Positions 15,904-24,522 of a DNA stretch of 30,840 bases are shown here, piece after piece. This stretch comes from JALYGK01 sp036259835 (GTDB taxonomy: Bacteria > Actinomycetota > UBA4738), in the NCBI GenBank assembly GCA_036259835.1, contig DATABA010000060.1, positions 1-30,840 of the forward strand. Direction: 5' to 3'. Every line of letters starts with the position of its first letter. The stretch's first letter is position 1. The position numbers and the translations under genes are program-made. The notes under the pieces are model-generated. The model did no database searches, was not told where the DNA came from, and worked only from the letters and a program-made list of their open reading frames with translations.

Positions 15904-17019
15904 TCAGGAGGGGGCTGATTCAAGCACCGAGCCTGGCCGCCCGCTCCCGGCCAGGAGTTCCCGGGTGGCCTGAATGACCTGGTCAGGGGTGACGAGCCGA
16001 AGGCAGTTGTGGTGGCCTTCGGGGCAGACGCTCTTGTAGCAGTACTTGCATGGAACGTCGTGGGAAAGCACGCGGCTCGGGGTTCCCCAAGGGGCGTGCT
16101 GGGGGTTCGTGAGAGCGTAGAGATCGACCACGGGAGTCCCAAGCGCCGAGGCGATGTGTACGGGACCCGTGTTGTTCGTGATGAGGACGGAAGCCTGAGC
16201 GAGGACGCCGCCGAGCTCGGCAACGGCGAGCTGCCCCACCAGTGAATGCGATGGAACGCCCATGTCTTTCCTGATCCGCTCGACCAGTGGAGCTTCTTCC
16301 TCCGTGCCGGTGAACACGATCTCGTACCCGAGAGCCCGGAGACGCGCCGCCACCGCGAGGTAGCTCTCAGCCGGATACCGCCGGGACGGCGCCGACGCCC
16401 CCGGGTGGATGATCACCCAATTGCGGCGGGCCGGGTCGATCCCCATGCGCTTGAGGAGGGCGCGGGCCTGATGGACGGCTTCCCGCGGGACGCGAAACGA
16501 AAGTGTCTCATCGTCCGTTCGAGAGCCCACGGTCTTGACCAGGTCCAGCTGCCGCCGGACCTCGTGTCGAACGAAAATGTCCGGCTCGGGTTCGGGGACC
16601 CAATCGGTGAGAAGTGAATACGGGTTTTCTCGAGAGTGAGCCAGGCGAAGCGGGATCTCCCCGAGGTAACACAACAAGGCCGCCGGAAGCGGGTTCTGGC
16701 TGTACACGGTGAAGATCACCGCCGCGTCGAATCGTCGACGCCGCAGCTCAGCTGCCAGCTCCAGATCTCGGTCGCTTCCCGTTCGCGCTCGGCCCGATGG
16801 CATCCACGGAGCGTCGTACGTCCGGACGTCGTCGACCTCAGGGATGAAGGGAGCGACCTCGGCTCCACGAGGCGACGTGAGCAAGGTGATGCTTCGGCCG
16901 GCACCCGATTCCTTCAGCGCTCGAAGCGCCGGGGTCGTCATCAGGACGTCGCCGAGGGTGTCCAACCGGACGCAGAGAATCCTTCGGGCGGCCTTCCAGG
17001 CGTCAGACCGGTCGTTCAC
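15904..17019 (-). CDS. GT9-family (heptosyltransferase-like) glycosyltransferase, last gene of operon
   Basis: 371 aa. It shows the GT9 pattern of ADP-heptose:LPS heptosyltransferases: N-terminal RILCVRLDTLGDVLMTTPAL (13-32), central VIIHPGASAPSRRYP before the second Rossmann domain, and ITNNTGPVHIASALGTPVVDLY. The C-terminal cysteine-rich CKYCYKSVCPEGHHNC is also usual in the family. It is cytosolic or membrane-associated and likely transfers an activated heptose or hexose to a lipid-linked or wall acceptor. It starts at a GTG (17019) that overlaps the upstream TGA by four bases (GTGA), so translation is coupled to the HldE-like gene. LPS is not expected in this lineage, so the acceptor is an open question. 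Confidence 0.85.
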   Translation of the reverse strand: MNDRSDAWKAARRILCVRLDTLGDVLMTTPALRALKESGAGRSITLLTSPRGAEVAPFIPEVDDVRTYDAPWMPSGRARTGSDRDLELAAELRRRRFDAAVIFTVYSQNPLPAALLCYLGEIPLRLAHSRENPYSLLTDWVPEPEPDIFVRHEVRRQLDLVKTVGSRTDDETLSFRVPREAVHQARALLKRMGIDPARRNWVIIHPGASAPSRRYPAESYLAVAARLRALGYEIVFTGTEEEAPLVERIRKDMGVPSHSLVGQLAVAELGGVLAQASVLITNNTGPVHIASALGTPVVDLYALTNPQHAPWGTPSRVLSHDVPCKYCYKSVCPEGHHNCLRLVTPDQVIQATRELLAGSGRPGSVLESAPS

Positions 17020-18518
17020 CGCTTCGTGGCCGGGGCCGGTACTGTCCGGACCTGACCGTCGGGAGTCGCTGTTCGGCGAACCCGTTCAATGATCCCGGTG
17101 GTGGAGCGGTCCTGAACCAGCGGGAGGAGGTGGACCACGCCTCCGAGTTCCTCCACCACTCGAGCCTCGGGAAGTTGGTCCTTGGTGTAGTCGCCCCCCT
17201 TCACGAAGACGTGCGGCTTGATCGCGCGGATCAGGTCGACGGGTGTGTCTTGATCGAAGGGGACGATGTGGTCCACGCACGAGAACGCGGTCAGGATCTC
17301 GATGCGGTCGTCGAGCGGGATGATCGGACGCCCCGGTCCCTTCAGCCTCGCCACGCTCTTATCGGTGTTGATGCCGACCACGAGCACGTCGCCGAGACTC
17401 TTTGCTCGGCTGAGGTACTCGATGTGTCCCCGGTGCAGGATGTCGAAGCAGCCGTTGGTGAAGACGATGCGCTTACCCTGCCGCCGGTAGAAGTCGATTC
17501 GCGACAACAACCGGTTCAGGCGGATGCTCTTCCCCTCGGAGGACAGGAACTCTTTCAGCTCGAACGCCGAGCACATCGCCGTGCCATCCCTGGCGGCCGC
17601 CACGGCCGTCGCCGCAGAAGCCAGCTCGGCCGCTTCGGGGGGTCCGACCCTTGCGCCGAGGGCCAACGCCAGCGCCCCGACGAACGTGTCGAGCGTCCCG
17701 GTAACCCGGCCCCGGCGGACCGGTTGCGTAAACGTCTGATACTGCGGGCGGCCGCGTTCGACGACCAGCGCTCCGGCGTCGAGCGCCACGGCGGCGAGGT
17801 CAGTGCCCGTTGCCTGCAGGATTCGGTCGCCGGCTTGCTTCAATCGAGGAGCGGGATCGGCGCCGTCGTTGACAGTGATCCCGGCAAGCCGCGCGGCTTG
17901 TGAGGAGGTAAGGGCGAACGCCGTCGCGTTCGCCGGCCGGTACGCCAGGACATCCCTGGTCCGGACGACGATGAGGCGAGGGCTTCCCGCTCGAAGGCCA
18001 GCCAGTGCTTCGATGATCCGCGGCGTCAAAGTCCCATACCCGTGATCGGAGACGATGGCCGCATCGAACGCGCCGGACATGGTTCGGATGCGTTCCAGGA
18101 CCGCCGTCTCGACCGAGTGACCGACCGGAGATGTTGATCCGCCGTCGAAGCGCGCGACGAGCTGCGACTCGGCGACCACACGGGTCCGGGTCAGCGTCTC
18201 CCTGCCGGCTTCGGATAGCAGGTCGTCACCGGATATCGAGTGTTCGCGGAGCGCGTGCCGGAGGCGGTTCCCATCCTCGTCACCGCCGACAACGGCCAGC
18301 AGACGGGGACGCCCCCCGAGCGCCGCAATGTTGGCGGCGACGTTGGCAGCGCCACCTGGAAGGAACGTTCGCTGCGCGACTCCCACAACCGGTATCGGCG
18401 CTTCGTCGCTCAGCCTTCCGGGTACGCCGGAAAGATAGGCGTCGAGCCAGGCGTCTCCGATCACGAGGACCTGGACTCCTCTGAGGTCGTCGACGAACGA
18501 GGAGAGCGCTGAGGTCAC
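17016..18518 (-). CDS. HldE-like protein with decayed kinase domain and intact nucleotidyltransferase
   Basis: 500 aa from the GTG at 18518, chosen because it gives a GTGA overlap with the upstream stop; a longer reading to 18638 would overlap the GmhB gene. The layout is that of HldE/RfaE: PfkB-type kinase (about 1-335) and nucleotidyltransferase (about 345-482). The second half is intact: FTNGCFDILHRGH (353-365), VVGINTDKSVARLKGPGRP, VKGGDYTKD and DRSTTGIIERV. The first half keeps the fold and GGAANVAANI, but key motifs are changed against the paralogue at 24697: VDAR is VRTR (185-188), VKPNYEE is ALTSSQA (202-208), and TGAGDTF is TGTLDTF (273-279). The anion-hole glycine and the KPN site are gone although Asp277 remains. 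Loss of heptose 7-phosphate kinase activity is inferred; adenylyl- or guanylyltransfer may persist. Confidence 0.85.
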   Translation of the reverse strand: MTSALSSFVDDLRGVQVLVIGDAWLDAYLSGVPGRLSDEAPIPVVGVAQRTFLPGGAANVAANIAALGGRPRLLAVVGGDEDGNRLRHALREHSISGDDLLSEAGRETLTRTRVVAESQLVARFDGGSTSPVGHSVETAVLERIRTMSGAFDAAIVSDHGYGTLTPRIIEALAGLRAGSPRLIVVRTRDVLAYRPANATAFALTSSQAARLAGITVNDGADPAPRLKQAGDRILQATGTDLAAVALDAGALVVERGRPQYQTFTQPVRRGRVTGTLDTFVGALALALGARVGPPEAAELASAATAVAAARDGTAMCSAFELKEFLSSEGKSIRLNRLLSRIDFYRRQGKRIVFTNGCFDILHRGHIEYLSRAKSLGDVLVVGINTDKSVARLKGPGRPIIPLDDRIEILTAFSCVDHIVPFDQDTPVDLIRAIKPHVFVKGGDYTKDQLPEARVVEELGGVVHLLPLVQDRSTTGIIERVRRTATPDGQVRTVPAPATKR

Positions 18519-19114
18519 CCAACCCACCTGGCTGACCCGGCCGCCGAAAGCCGTTGAGACCGTGAGAGGATGACTTCGGCCGCCTCGATGAGGTCGGCGG
18601 CGACATGGTCGGGCGTCCGCTCGGAGGTAGTCCGCCACTCCGTCTCATGACCGTTGTCGATGAGGATCGTTCGGCACCCGGCCCGTCGCCCCGCCTCCAC
18701 GTCGTCCAGGATGTCGCCGACCAGCCACGACTGAGCCACGTCAATCGCATGCTCTCGTGCGGCGTTCACGATCATCCCCGGTTCGGGTTTTCGGCAGTCG
18801 CACACGAATGAGTACTCGGTCACCGACCCGTCGGGGTAGTGCGGGCAGTAATAGAAGCCGTCGAGTTTCGCCCCGGCTTCCGTCATCAGCGTCCGAAGCC
18901 GGTCTTCAACTGCGGAGAGATCCTGCTCGGCAAAGTGTCCTCGGGCCACGCCGGACTGGTTCGACACGACGAAGAGTCGAAATCCCGCTTCGGCGAGCGA
19001 CCGGATCCCTTCCGCTGCACCAGGGGAAAGCCGCATCTTCGCCGGGTCCGCGTTGTAAGGGACGTCGTCGATGAGCGTCCCGTCCTTGTCCAGGAAGACC
19101 GCGCGTTCCTTCAT
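18515..19114 (-). CDS. gmhB: D-glycero-D-manno-heptose 1,7-bisphosphate phosphatase, GmhB type
   Basis: 199 aa from the ATG at 19114, which overlaps the preceding TGA as ATGA; an ATG six bases earlier (19120) is equally possible. It is a HAD-IIIA phosphatase: FLDKDGT (D9 nucleophile, D11 acid/base), VVSNQSGVARG (49-59), CRKPEPGM with the motif III Lys, and VGDILDDVEAG (132-142). The zinc-loop residues typical of GmhB are present: CPH (90-92) and CDC (105-107). It would remove the C7 phosphate of heptose 1,7-bisphosphate, between the kinase and nucleotidyltransferase steps. Histidinol-phosphatase-type HADs share these motifs, but the neighbouring hldE and gmhA modules favour the heptose role. 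Confidence 0.88.
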   Translation of the reverse strand: MKERAVFLDKDGTLIDDVPYNADPAKMRLSPGAAEGIRSLAEAGFRLFVVSNQSGVARGHFAEQDLSAVEDRLRTLMTEAGAKLDGFYYCPHYPDGSVTEYSFVCDCRKPEPGMIVNAAREHAIDVAQSWLVGDILDDVEAGRRAGCRTILIDNGHETEWRTTSERTPDHVAADLIEAAEVILSRSQRLSAAGSARWVG

Positions 19115-19884
19115 GGCCATGATGTTTCCGTCATCGGAATCACCATCACTTCGGGAATGACGGTTTCCGCCGGTTGTGTCAGGACGAAGCGAACGGTTGC
19201 CGCAACGTTCGCCGGGTCTTGAAGGAGACCAGGGTCGAGGTCCGGGAAACGCTCCAGAAGGAACGGCGTCCGCATTCCGCCGGCGACGACCGCCGTGACT
19301 TTGATGCCGACCGCGCGTCCCTCCACGTGAAGGGCGTGGCTGAAGCCCAGGAGGCCCCACTTGCTGGTGTGATATGCCGCCGCGTTCGGCCAGGCGCGCT
19401 TCGCGGCTGTCGACGCCACGTTGACGATGTGTCCCTCGCCCTGTCGGCGCATCACCGGAAAGGCCAGCTTCGACATGAGGATCGGACCTCGGAGGTTCAC
19501 GCCGAGGATTCGGTCCCAGTCCTCCATCGACAGCTCCTCAAAGGGGAGCGTGAGATCGGTGCCGGCGTTGTTTATCAGGACGTCGAGACGGCCGAAGTCC
19601 TCCACCACGGCGTGGACGGTTTCCGAGGCGCTCGCCTCGTCTCGGACATCGACCGCGACCCCCTCAGCTTGACCTCCGGCGCGACGGACATCCTCCGCCA
19701 CGGCATCGGCCAGATCCTTGCGCAGGTCCGCGGAGACGACGAGCGCTCCCGACTCAGCCAGCGTCCGGCAGATCGCCTCGCCGAGGCCGCGGCCGCCGCC
19801 CGTGACAAGGACGATCCTTCCGTCCATAGGGCGGAGCTCGCTCTGCTGCTCCTGCCGTGCGTGAAGCTCGCCATGCGTTCTCAT
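19111..19884 (-). CDS. SDR-family oxidoreductase of the heptose operon
   Basis: 257 aa. Classical SDR: VTGGGRGLG (27-35), LINNAG (103-108), NVASTAA with catalytic Ser158, and YHTSK with Tyr171 and Lys175. It lacks the layout of extended SDR sugar epimerases, so it is not a good HldD candidate. A C3/C4 or C6 oxidation-reduction of a sugar or sugar nucleotide would fit the operon, but this is inference. The start at 19884 has GGAG about 11 bases upstream; Met20 (19827), closer to the Rossmann motif, is an alternative. It lies 18 nt after the GT4-GmhA fusion and overlaps gmhB by four bases (ATGA). Confidence 0.82.
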   Translation of the reverse strand: MRTHGELHARQEQQSELRPMDGRIVLVTGGGRGLGEAICRTLAESGALVVSADLRKDLADAVAEDVRRAGGQAEGVAVDVRDEASASETVHAVVEDFGRLDVLINNAGTDLTLPFEELSMEDWDRILGVNLRGPILMSKLAFPVMRRQGEGHIVNVASTAAKRAWPNAAAYHTSKWGLLGFSHALHVEGRAVGIKVTAVVAGGMRTPFLLERFPDLDPGLLQDPANVAATVRFVLTQPAETVIPEVMVIPMTETSWP

Positions 19885-19902
19885 CGATACGTTCGCTCCA
19901 GG

Positions 19903-21834
19903 CTACGTGTCGCCCGCGACTCTCCGTGCGGGGCGCTCTCGCCCCACCTCCAGTAAGGACGCCGGCGGACCGCGTTCCGGCACCGCTGTGAGGTTCCGCC
20001 CCGCGAAGAGCATCTCCTCGACCAGCTCGCAGAGCAAGTGAATGATCAGGATCTGGACCTCCTGGACCCGCTGGGTGTCGTTGGAGGGTACGACGATCGA
20101 GACGTCGGCCAATTGCCTGAGCGCCCCGCCGTCCCGGCCAAGCAGCGCCAACGCCTCGAGGCCCAGCGCACGCGCCGACTCGAATGCCCGAATGAGGTTC
20201 GGCGACCGGCCACTGGTGCTGATCCCGATGACGACATCCCCTGGACGCCCGAGCGATTCGACCTGCCGCGCGAACACCGTCTCGAAGCCGACATCATTGG
20301 ACCAAGACGTCAGGACGGACGTATCAGAAGACAGAGAGACGGCCGGCAGGCCGCCCCGCTCTTCGCGTTTGAACCGGCCAATCAGCTCGGCGGCAAAGTG
20401 CTGGGCATCGGCCGCGCTTCCGCCGTTTCCGCAGATGAGGACCTTTCCGCCACGGGCAAAGCAAGTCGAGAGCAGATCGGCGGCCTTGACGATCCACGGC
20501 CGGAGCAGCCGCTGTGACTCCTCGAGGATCTCGCGGCCGTTCTGAAACGCCTGGTCCATGATGGCGACCAGTCCGGCCTCGTCCCGCCGTGCGGGCTCCC
20601 TGGCGGAAAGGACGTCTTCGTACAGGGCGGCGATTGAGCTGGTCACCTTTTGCCAGGTGAAGAGGTCGTTTACCCGTCGAAGGCCCTGCTGCCCAAACAC
20701 CGTGAGCAGTTTCGGGTGCTTGAAGAGGTGTGCGATGCGCTCGGCCACCGCGTCGGCGTTGTTCGGTGGGACCAGGTAGCCGGTTTCTCCGTCCCTCACC
20801 GTGAACTTGATGCCCCCGACGTTCGACCCGATGACCGGCGTTCCGCACGCCATGGCTTCAACCGGGGTGATGCCGAACGGCTCGTACCACGGCGTCGAGA
20901 CGAACACATCCGCCGCGCTGAAATAGAACTTGAGGGCTTCGCGCCCCTGTCGCCCCGCGAAGGTGACGAGCCGCGAGATGCCCTCCTTCTTGGCGAGGCG
21001 CTGGAGCCGCCCGAGCTCCGGGGTGAGCTGAGGGTCCGGTTCGTCCGAGTCGCCTCCCACGATGATGAGGCGCGCTCTGATCCCGTAGCGCTTTACCAGG
21101 CGGGCGAACCCGCAGATGACGGTGTCAACGCCCTTCCGGGGAACCATCCGGCCGAGCTGAAGGATCAGTCGCTCGTCGGTAGCGAGCCCCAGTGTGGCGC
21201 GCGCCAGCGGCTTGGTGATAGGCCAGAACTCCGCCGGATCGAATCCCCCAGGAATGATCGAGATCTTGGCCGGATCCGCGTTGTACAGCTTGATCAGGTC
21301 CTCTTCGTCCTGAGGACATTCCGCGATTATGTGGTCCGCCTCCGAGACCGCGCGGTCCTCGATTGCGAAGCGCTCCTCTGGGAACTCGTCGGCATCCCCT
21401 TGATGCTGACGCCGGACCCTCCCGAGCGCGTGGAACGTCACGACGAACGGAATTCCGAGCTTCCGCTTGACCTCGGCGGCAACCAGCGCGGACATGAAGA
21501 AATTGGCGTGGAGGAGGTCGTACGGAACCCGGCGGCGGCGGCAGAACCGAAGCACGTACGAGGTGAACTCAGGCATGTGCTGGACGAGCTCTTCCTTCCG
21601 GAGATGCTCGGGCGGGCCGGCGGGGACGTGGATGATTCGAACCCCGTTGACCCATTGCGCGACGTCAGGGAGGAGCTCGTTGTCGCGACGCGTGAACACA
21701 TCGACGTCGTAGCCGATCGACGCGAGGTTCTTGGCGACCTGGCCGACGTAGACGTTCTGGCCGCCGCTGTCGATGCCACCGAGCAGCCCGAGCGGAGAGG
21801 CGTGGTCGCTGACAAGAGCGATTCTCCTGGTCAC
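19903..21834 (-). CDS. GT4 glycosyltransferase fused to phosphoheptose isomerase (GmhA-type SIS)
   Basis: 643 aa in one uninterrupted frame from the GTG at 21834 (GTGA overlap with the upstream gene). Residues 1-410 are a GT-B transferase of the sucrose synthase/MshA-like type: GGIDSGGQNVYV (19-30), VTFHALGRV, LQLGRMVPRKGVD (226-238) and EPFGITPVEAMACGTPV (318-334) with the ExxxxxxxE pair. A short linker (about 411-425) leads to a full GmhA domain (about 428-612): CGNGGSAADAQHFAAELIGR (468-487), with His479 and Glu483 as zinc ligands, GISTSGRSPN (537-546), and QEVQILIIHLLCE (591-603) with Gln591 and His599. It would convert sedoheptulose 7-phosphate to D-glycero-D-manno-heptose 7-phosphate. 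No stand-alone GmhA is in the window. Both halves look active. Confidence 0.92.
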   Translation of the reverse strand: MTRRIALVSDHASPLGLLGGIDSGGQNVYVGQVAKNLASIGYDVDVFTRRDNELLPDVAQWVNGVRIIHVPAGPPEHLRKEELVQHMPEFTSYVLRFCRRRRVPYDLLHANFFMSALVAAEVKRKLGIPFVVTFHALGRVRRQHQGDADEFPEERFAIEDRAVSEADHIIAECPQDEEDLIKLYNADPAKISIIPGGFDPAEFWPITKPLARATLGLATDERLILQLGRMVPRKGVDTVICGFARLVKRYGIRARLIIVGGDSDEPDPQLTPELGRLQRLAKKEGISRLVTFAGRQGREALKFYFSAADVFVSTPWYEPFGITPVEAMACGTPVIGSNVGGIKFTVRDGETGYLVPPNNADAVAERIAHLFKHPKLLTVFGQQGLRRVNDLFTWQKVTSSIAALYEDVLSAREPARRDEAGLVAIMDQAFQNGREILEESQRLLRPWIVKAADLLSTCFARGGKVLICGNGGSAADAQHFAAELIGRFKREERGGLPAVSLSSDTSVLTSWSNDVGFETVFARQVESLGRPGDVVIGISTSGRSPNLIRAFESARALGLEALALLGRDGGALRQLADVSIVVPSNDTQRVQEVQILIIHLLCELVEEMLFAGRNLTAVPERGPPASLLEVGRERPARRVAGDT

Positions 21835-22859
21835 CGAGCTTTCTCTCCTTCTCCGCGTGCGGAAGCCAGAACGGTGCCCGCCACACCGTCGTGGAGACCG
21901 CCAATTTCCCCCGAAGCGCCCGTCGGCGCAACCCCCCAAATCGCCTCCAGCACTTCCTCCACGTCAATCAGGGCGAGGAGATCGGCGGATCGAGCCCCGG
22001 CTCGAGGGCCCTTCCAGATCGGGCGGTGGATGGGGCGGTCGGGAGGCGGCCCCCATTCGGCCGGCGATACCTCCCCGAAGAGCACGACCGAAGGAGTGCG
22101 AAAGGCGGTTGCCAGGTGGGCGACGCCGGTGTCGTTGGAAACGAGGACGCGAGCGTCTGCCACAACCGCAGCGAGCTCCAGAAGGTCGGTCCGGCCGGCC
22201 AAGACGGCGCTTTCGTCCAGACCGGCCTCCTGGCAGATATCCTTCGCCAACCGCGTTTCGTCCGGAGAACCTGTGACGACCACGCGGCTTCCACTCGAGC
22301 TCACGGCTTTTGCCACCTCCACCCACCGATCGATGGGCCATCGACGGGTGGGATCCTTCGCTCCCGGGTGGAGGACTGTCGCTCCGACGGCCTGGGATGG
22401 CGCCGCGACAGGCGGACGCTCCAGGTCGAGCGCCGACGGATCCGCGGGGATGCCGAACTCGTGAAGAAGGCGACACCACCGCGCCACCTCGTGCTCACTT
22501 GACCGCCACGCGGGGAAGCCTTCCGTCTCCCGAACGTCCGGATGGGAGAAGGCGATCAGCCGCCCTGGTTGGAGGCCCAGCAGGGTGGCGTGACTCGAAG
22601 GACCCCGTCCGTGCAGGTTTACGGCGACGTCGGGCCGGGCGAGAGAAGGGTCGATCGGCGCCGGCGGAGCCGATGCGTCGACCACTTCGTCCACCGCGCC
22701 GGACAGCGCGGCCAGCGGCGCCAGAACCATCGGAGACGCGAGCACCTTGCGATGGTCGGGGAATGCCACGGCGAGGCCTCGCAGCGCGGGGACGGCGGTG
22801 AGGAAATCGCCCAGTCCCAGAGCCCGCAGCACCACCACGGTCGGCTGCTCGCCGGTCAC
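21831..22859 (-). CDS. Second GT9-family (heptosyltransferase-like) glycosyltransferase
   Basis: 342 aa from the GTG at 22859, which forms a GTGA overlap with the carbamoyltransferase stop. GT9 signatures: VVVLRALGLGDFLTAVPALR near the N-terminus, VLHPGAKDPTRRWPIDRW in the middle, and VSNDTGVAHLATAFRTPSVV in the nucleotide-sugar site. It lacks the C-terminal cysteine cluster of the operon's other GT9 protein (15904), so the two probably differ in acceptor or donor. No membrane helix is seen. Role: transfer of a nucleotide-activated heptose or related sugar during assembly of the operon's glycan; the acceptor is unknown. Confidence 0.85.
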   Translation of the reverse strand: MTGEQPTVVVLRALGLGDFLTAVPALRGLAVAFPDHRKVLASPMVLAPLAALSGAVDEVVDASAPPAPIDPSLARPDVAVNLHGRGPSSHATLLGLQPGRLIAFSHPDVRETEGFPAWRSSEHEVARWCRLLHEFGIPADPSALDLERPPVAAPSQAVGATVLHPGAKDPTRRWPIDRWVEVAKAVSSSGSRVVVTGSPDETRLAKDICQEAGLDESAVLAGRTDLLELAAVVADARVLVSNDTGVAHLATAFRTPSVVLFGEVSPAEWGPPPDRPIHRPIWKGPRAGARSADLLALIDVEEVLEAIWGVAPTGASGEIGGLHDGVAGTVLASARGEGEKAR

Positions 22860-24505
22860 GCCCCCATACCTCCAAACGAAGCGGTTCTGCGCACCAGGAA
22901 GGGACCCATCACCAGGGCGTCGATGGGCGCCGACCCAAAACACTCCAGCACGTCCCTGGGGTCGTCCACGATCGGCCGCCCGGCTGTATTGAGGCTGGTG
23001 TTCACCACGACCGGAACACCGATTCGGCGGTCGACCGCTTCCAGAAGCCGCGCCACCACCGGCTCGTCACGGTGATCGACGGTCTGGATTCGGGCCGTGC
23101 CGTCCACATGGACCACCGCGGCAATCCGCTCCTTCCACTCGGGACGAACCCGGTGGGTGAACAGCATGTATGGGCTGGGGATCGGCCCGTCGAAGATGTC
23201 GGCCGCGCGGTCCGCCAGGACCATAGGGGCCACCGGGCGGAACTGCTCCCGCCCCTTGATGTCGTTCAGCCGTTCCAGGTTCTCTTCCCTGCTCGGGTTC
23301 GCCAGCAGGCTGCGGTGACCGAGAGCCCGCGGACCGTATTCGCTTCGGCCTTCGAACCACGCCACCACGCCGTCTCCCGCGATGATGTCGGCCGCCGCGG
23401 CGGCGATATCGGGCGGCCGTTCGAACCTGAGCTTGGCCCGGTGGAGCCACGCCTCCAGCTCGTCGTCGCGCCAGCCTCGGCCGAGTGCGGCAGTTCGCAT
23501 CGGTTCCACCTGGTCGCCGAGCTCGCGGGCGACCTGAAGGGCCGCTCCGAGCGCCGTGCCGGCGTCCCCCGCGGCAGGCTGAACCCAGATTCGCTCGAAC
23601 GGTCCTTCCTCCCACAGGCGGGTGTTCGCCACGCAGTTCAGAGCGACTCCTCCCGCCATCGTGAGAACTCGGTCGCCCGTTCGGGCATGGAGCCACCGAG
23701 CGAGGTGGAGCAAGACCTCTTCCAATCGGACCTGTACGCTCGCCGCGAGGTCCGCGTGTTCGGGCTGAAAGTCCTCGGCCTTGCCTCGCCGCTTCGCCAG
23801 CGCGCCCCAATCGAGGGGCTCGATGTTGAAGCCGCCGCCGTCGGTCACCGTGACCGCTCGATGCAGTTCGGGCAGGAACGACGGTTGTCCGTACGCGGCA
23901 AGCGCCATCACCTTGTACTCGTCGGATGAGCGAAGGAATCCCAGGTGCTCGGTCGCCTCTTCGTAGAAGATCCCGAGGGAGTGGGGCAGGTGCTGGGCGG
24001 CGAGTATCTCCAGCCGGCCATCGGCGCACCGGCCCAGCAACGAGGTTCGGTGCTCGCCCCGCCCGTCCAGGACCAGCACGCTCGATTCGGGGTCTGGGGC
24101 CGCGAAGCACGCCGACGCGGCGTGGGCGACGTGATGTGGGACGAACCGGACGATGGCTGGATCCAGTCCCGGAAGAGCCGTTTGGAGGAACAGTCCGGCC
24201 CGACGGGCGTAGAGCGTGCGGAGTCCCTCCCAGCCGTCGGCGGTGATGTCGGGGCCCGGCGCGGGAGCCAGGTCGGGGTCGTAGGAGTACGCCACCGCGT
24301 CCAGGTCCGAAGGATTGATGCCGCCGTGCTCGAGACACCATGCCGCGGCGCGTTCGGGAACCTCCCATGCCGCGAACGGCACCGGACGCTTGGCGTGTTT
24401 TCGCCGGCTGAACCGCTCTTCTTCCGCGGCGGCAACGATGTGACCATCGACCACGAGGGCAGCGGCCGAGTCGTGAAAGACGGCGTTGATACCGAGGACC
24501 TTCAC
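22856..24505 (-). CDS. NodU/CmcH-family carbamoyltransferase
   Basis: 549 aa from a GTG at 24505. The N-terminal Kae1-like half begins VLGINAVFHDSAAALV and contains EEERFSRRKHAKR and PHHVAHAASACFAA, whose His residues belong to the metal site. The C-terminal YrdC-like domain carries FEGRSEYGPRALGHRSLLAN and FRPVAPMVL, then VVVNTSLNTAGRPIVDDP. Members transfer a carbamoyl group from carbamoyl phosphate, through carbamoyl-AMP, to a hydroxyl group of a sugar or antibiotic (NodU on Nod factor, TobZ on tobramycin). Here the likely target is a sugar of the operon's glycan or its nucleotide-sugar precursor. It lies 17 nt after the 53-aa gene. Confidence 0.92.
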   Translation of the reverse strand: MKVLGINAVFHDSAAALVVDGHIVAAAEEERFSRRKHAKRPVPFAAWEVPERAAAWCLEHGGINPSDLDAVAYSYDPDLAPAPGPDITADGWEGLRTLYARRAGLFLQTALPGLDPAIVRFVPHHVAHAASACFAAPDPESSVLVLDGRGEHRTSLLGRCADGRLEILAAQHLPHSLGIFYEEATEHLGFLRSSDEYKVMALAAYGQPSFLPELHRAVTVTDGGGFNIEPLDWGALAKRRGKAEDFQPEHADLAASVQVRLEEVLLHLARWLHARTGDRVLTMAGGVALNCVANTRLWEEGPFERIWVQPAAGDAGTALGAALQVARELGDQVEPMRTAALGRGWRDDELEAWLHRAKLRFERPPDIAAAAADIIAGDGVVAWFEGRSEYGPRALGHRSLLANPSREENLERLNDIKGREQFRPVAPMVLADRAADIFDGPIPSPYMLFTHRVRPEWKERIAAVVHVDGTARIQTVDHRDEPVVARLLEAVDRRIGVPVVVNTSLNTAGRPIVDDPRDVLECFGSAPIDALVMGPFLVRRTASFGGMGA

Positions 24506-24522
24506 GTCAGAAATTCCCGACG

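Noticed and set aside
19111..19884. HldD epimerase for ADP-heptose
   Set aside because: The protein is a classical SDR of 257 aa, not the extended epimerase type.
20650..22464. Plus-strand open frame of 604 codons opposite the GT4-GmhA fusion and a GT9 gene
   Set aside because: Antisense frame with no family motif, crossing a gene junction on the other strand.
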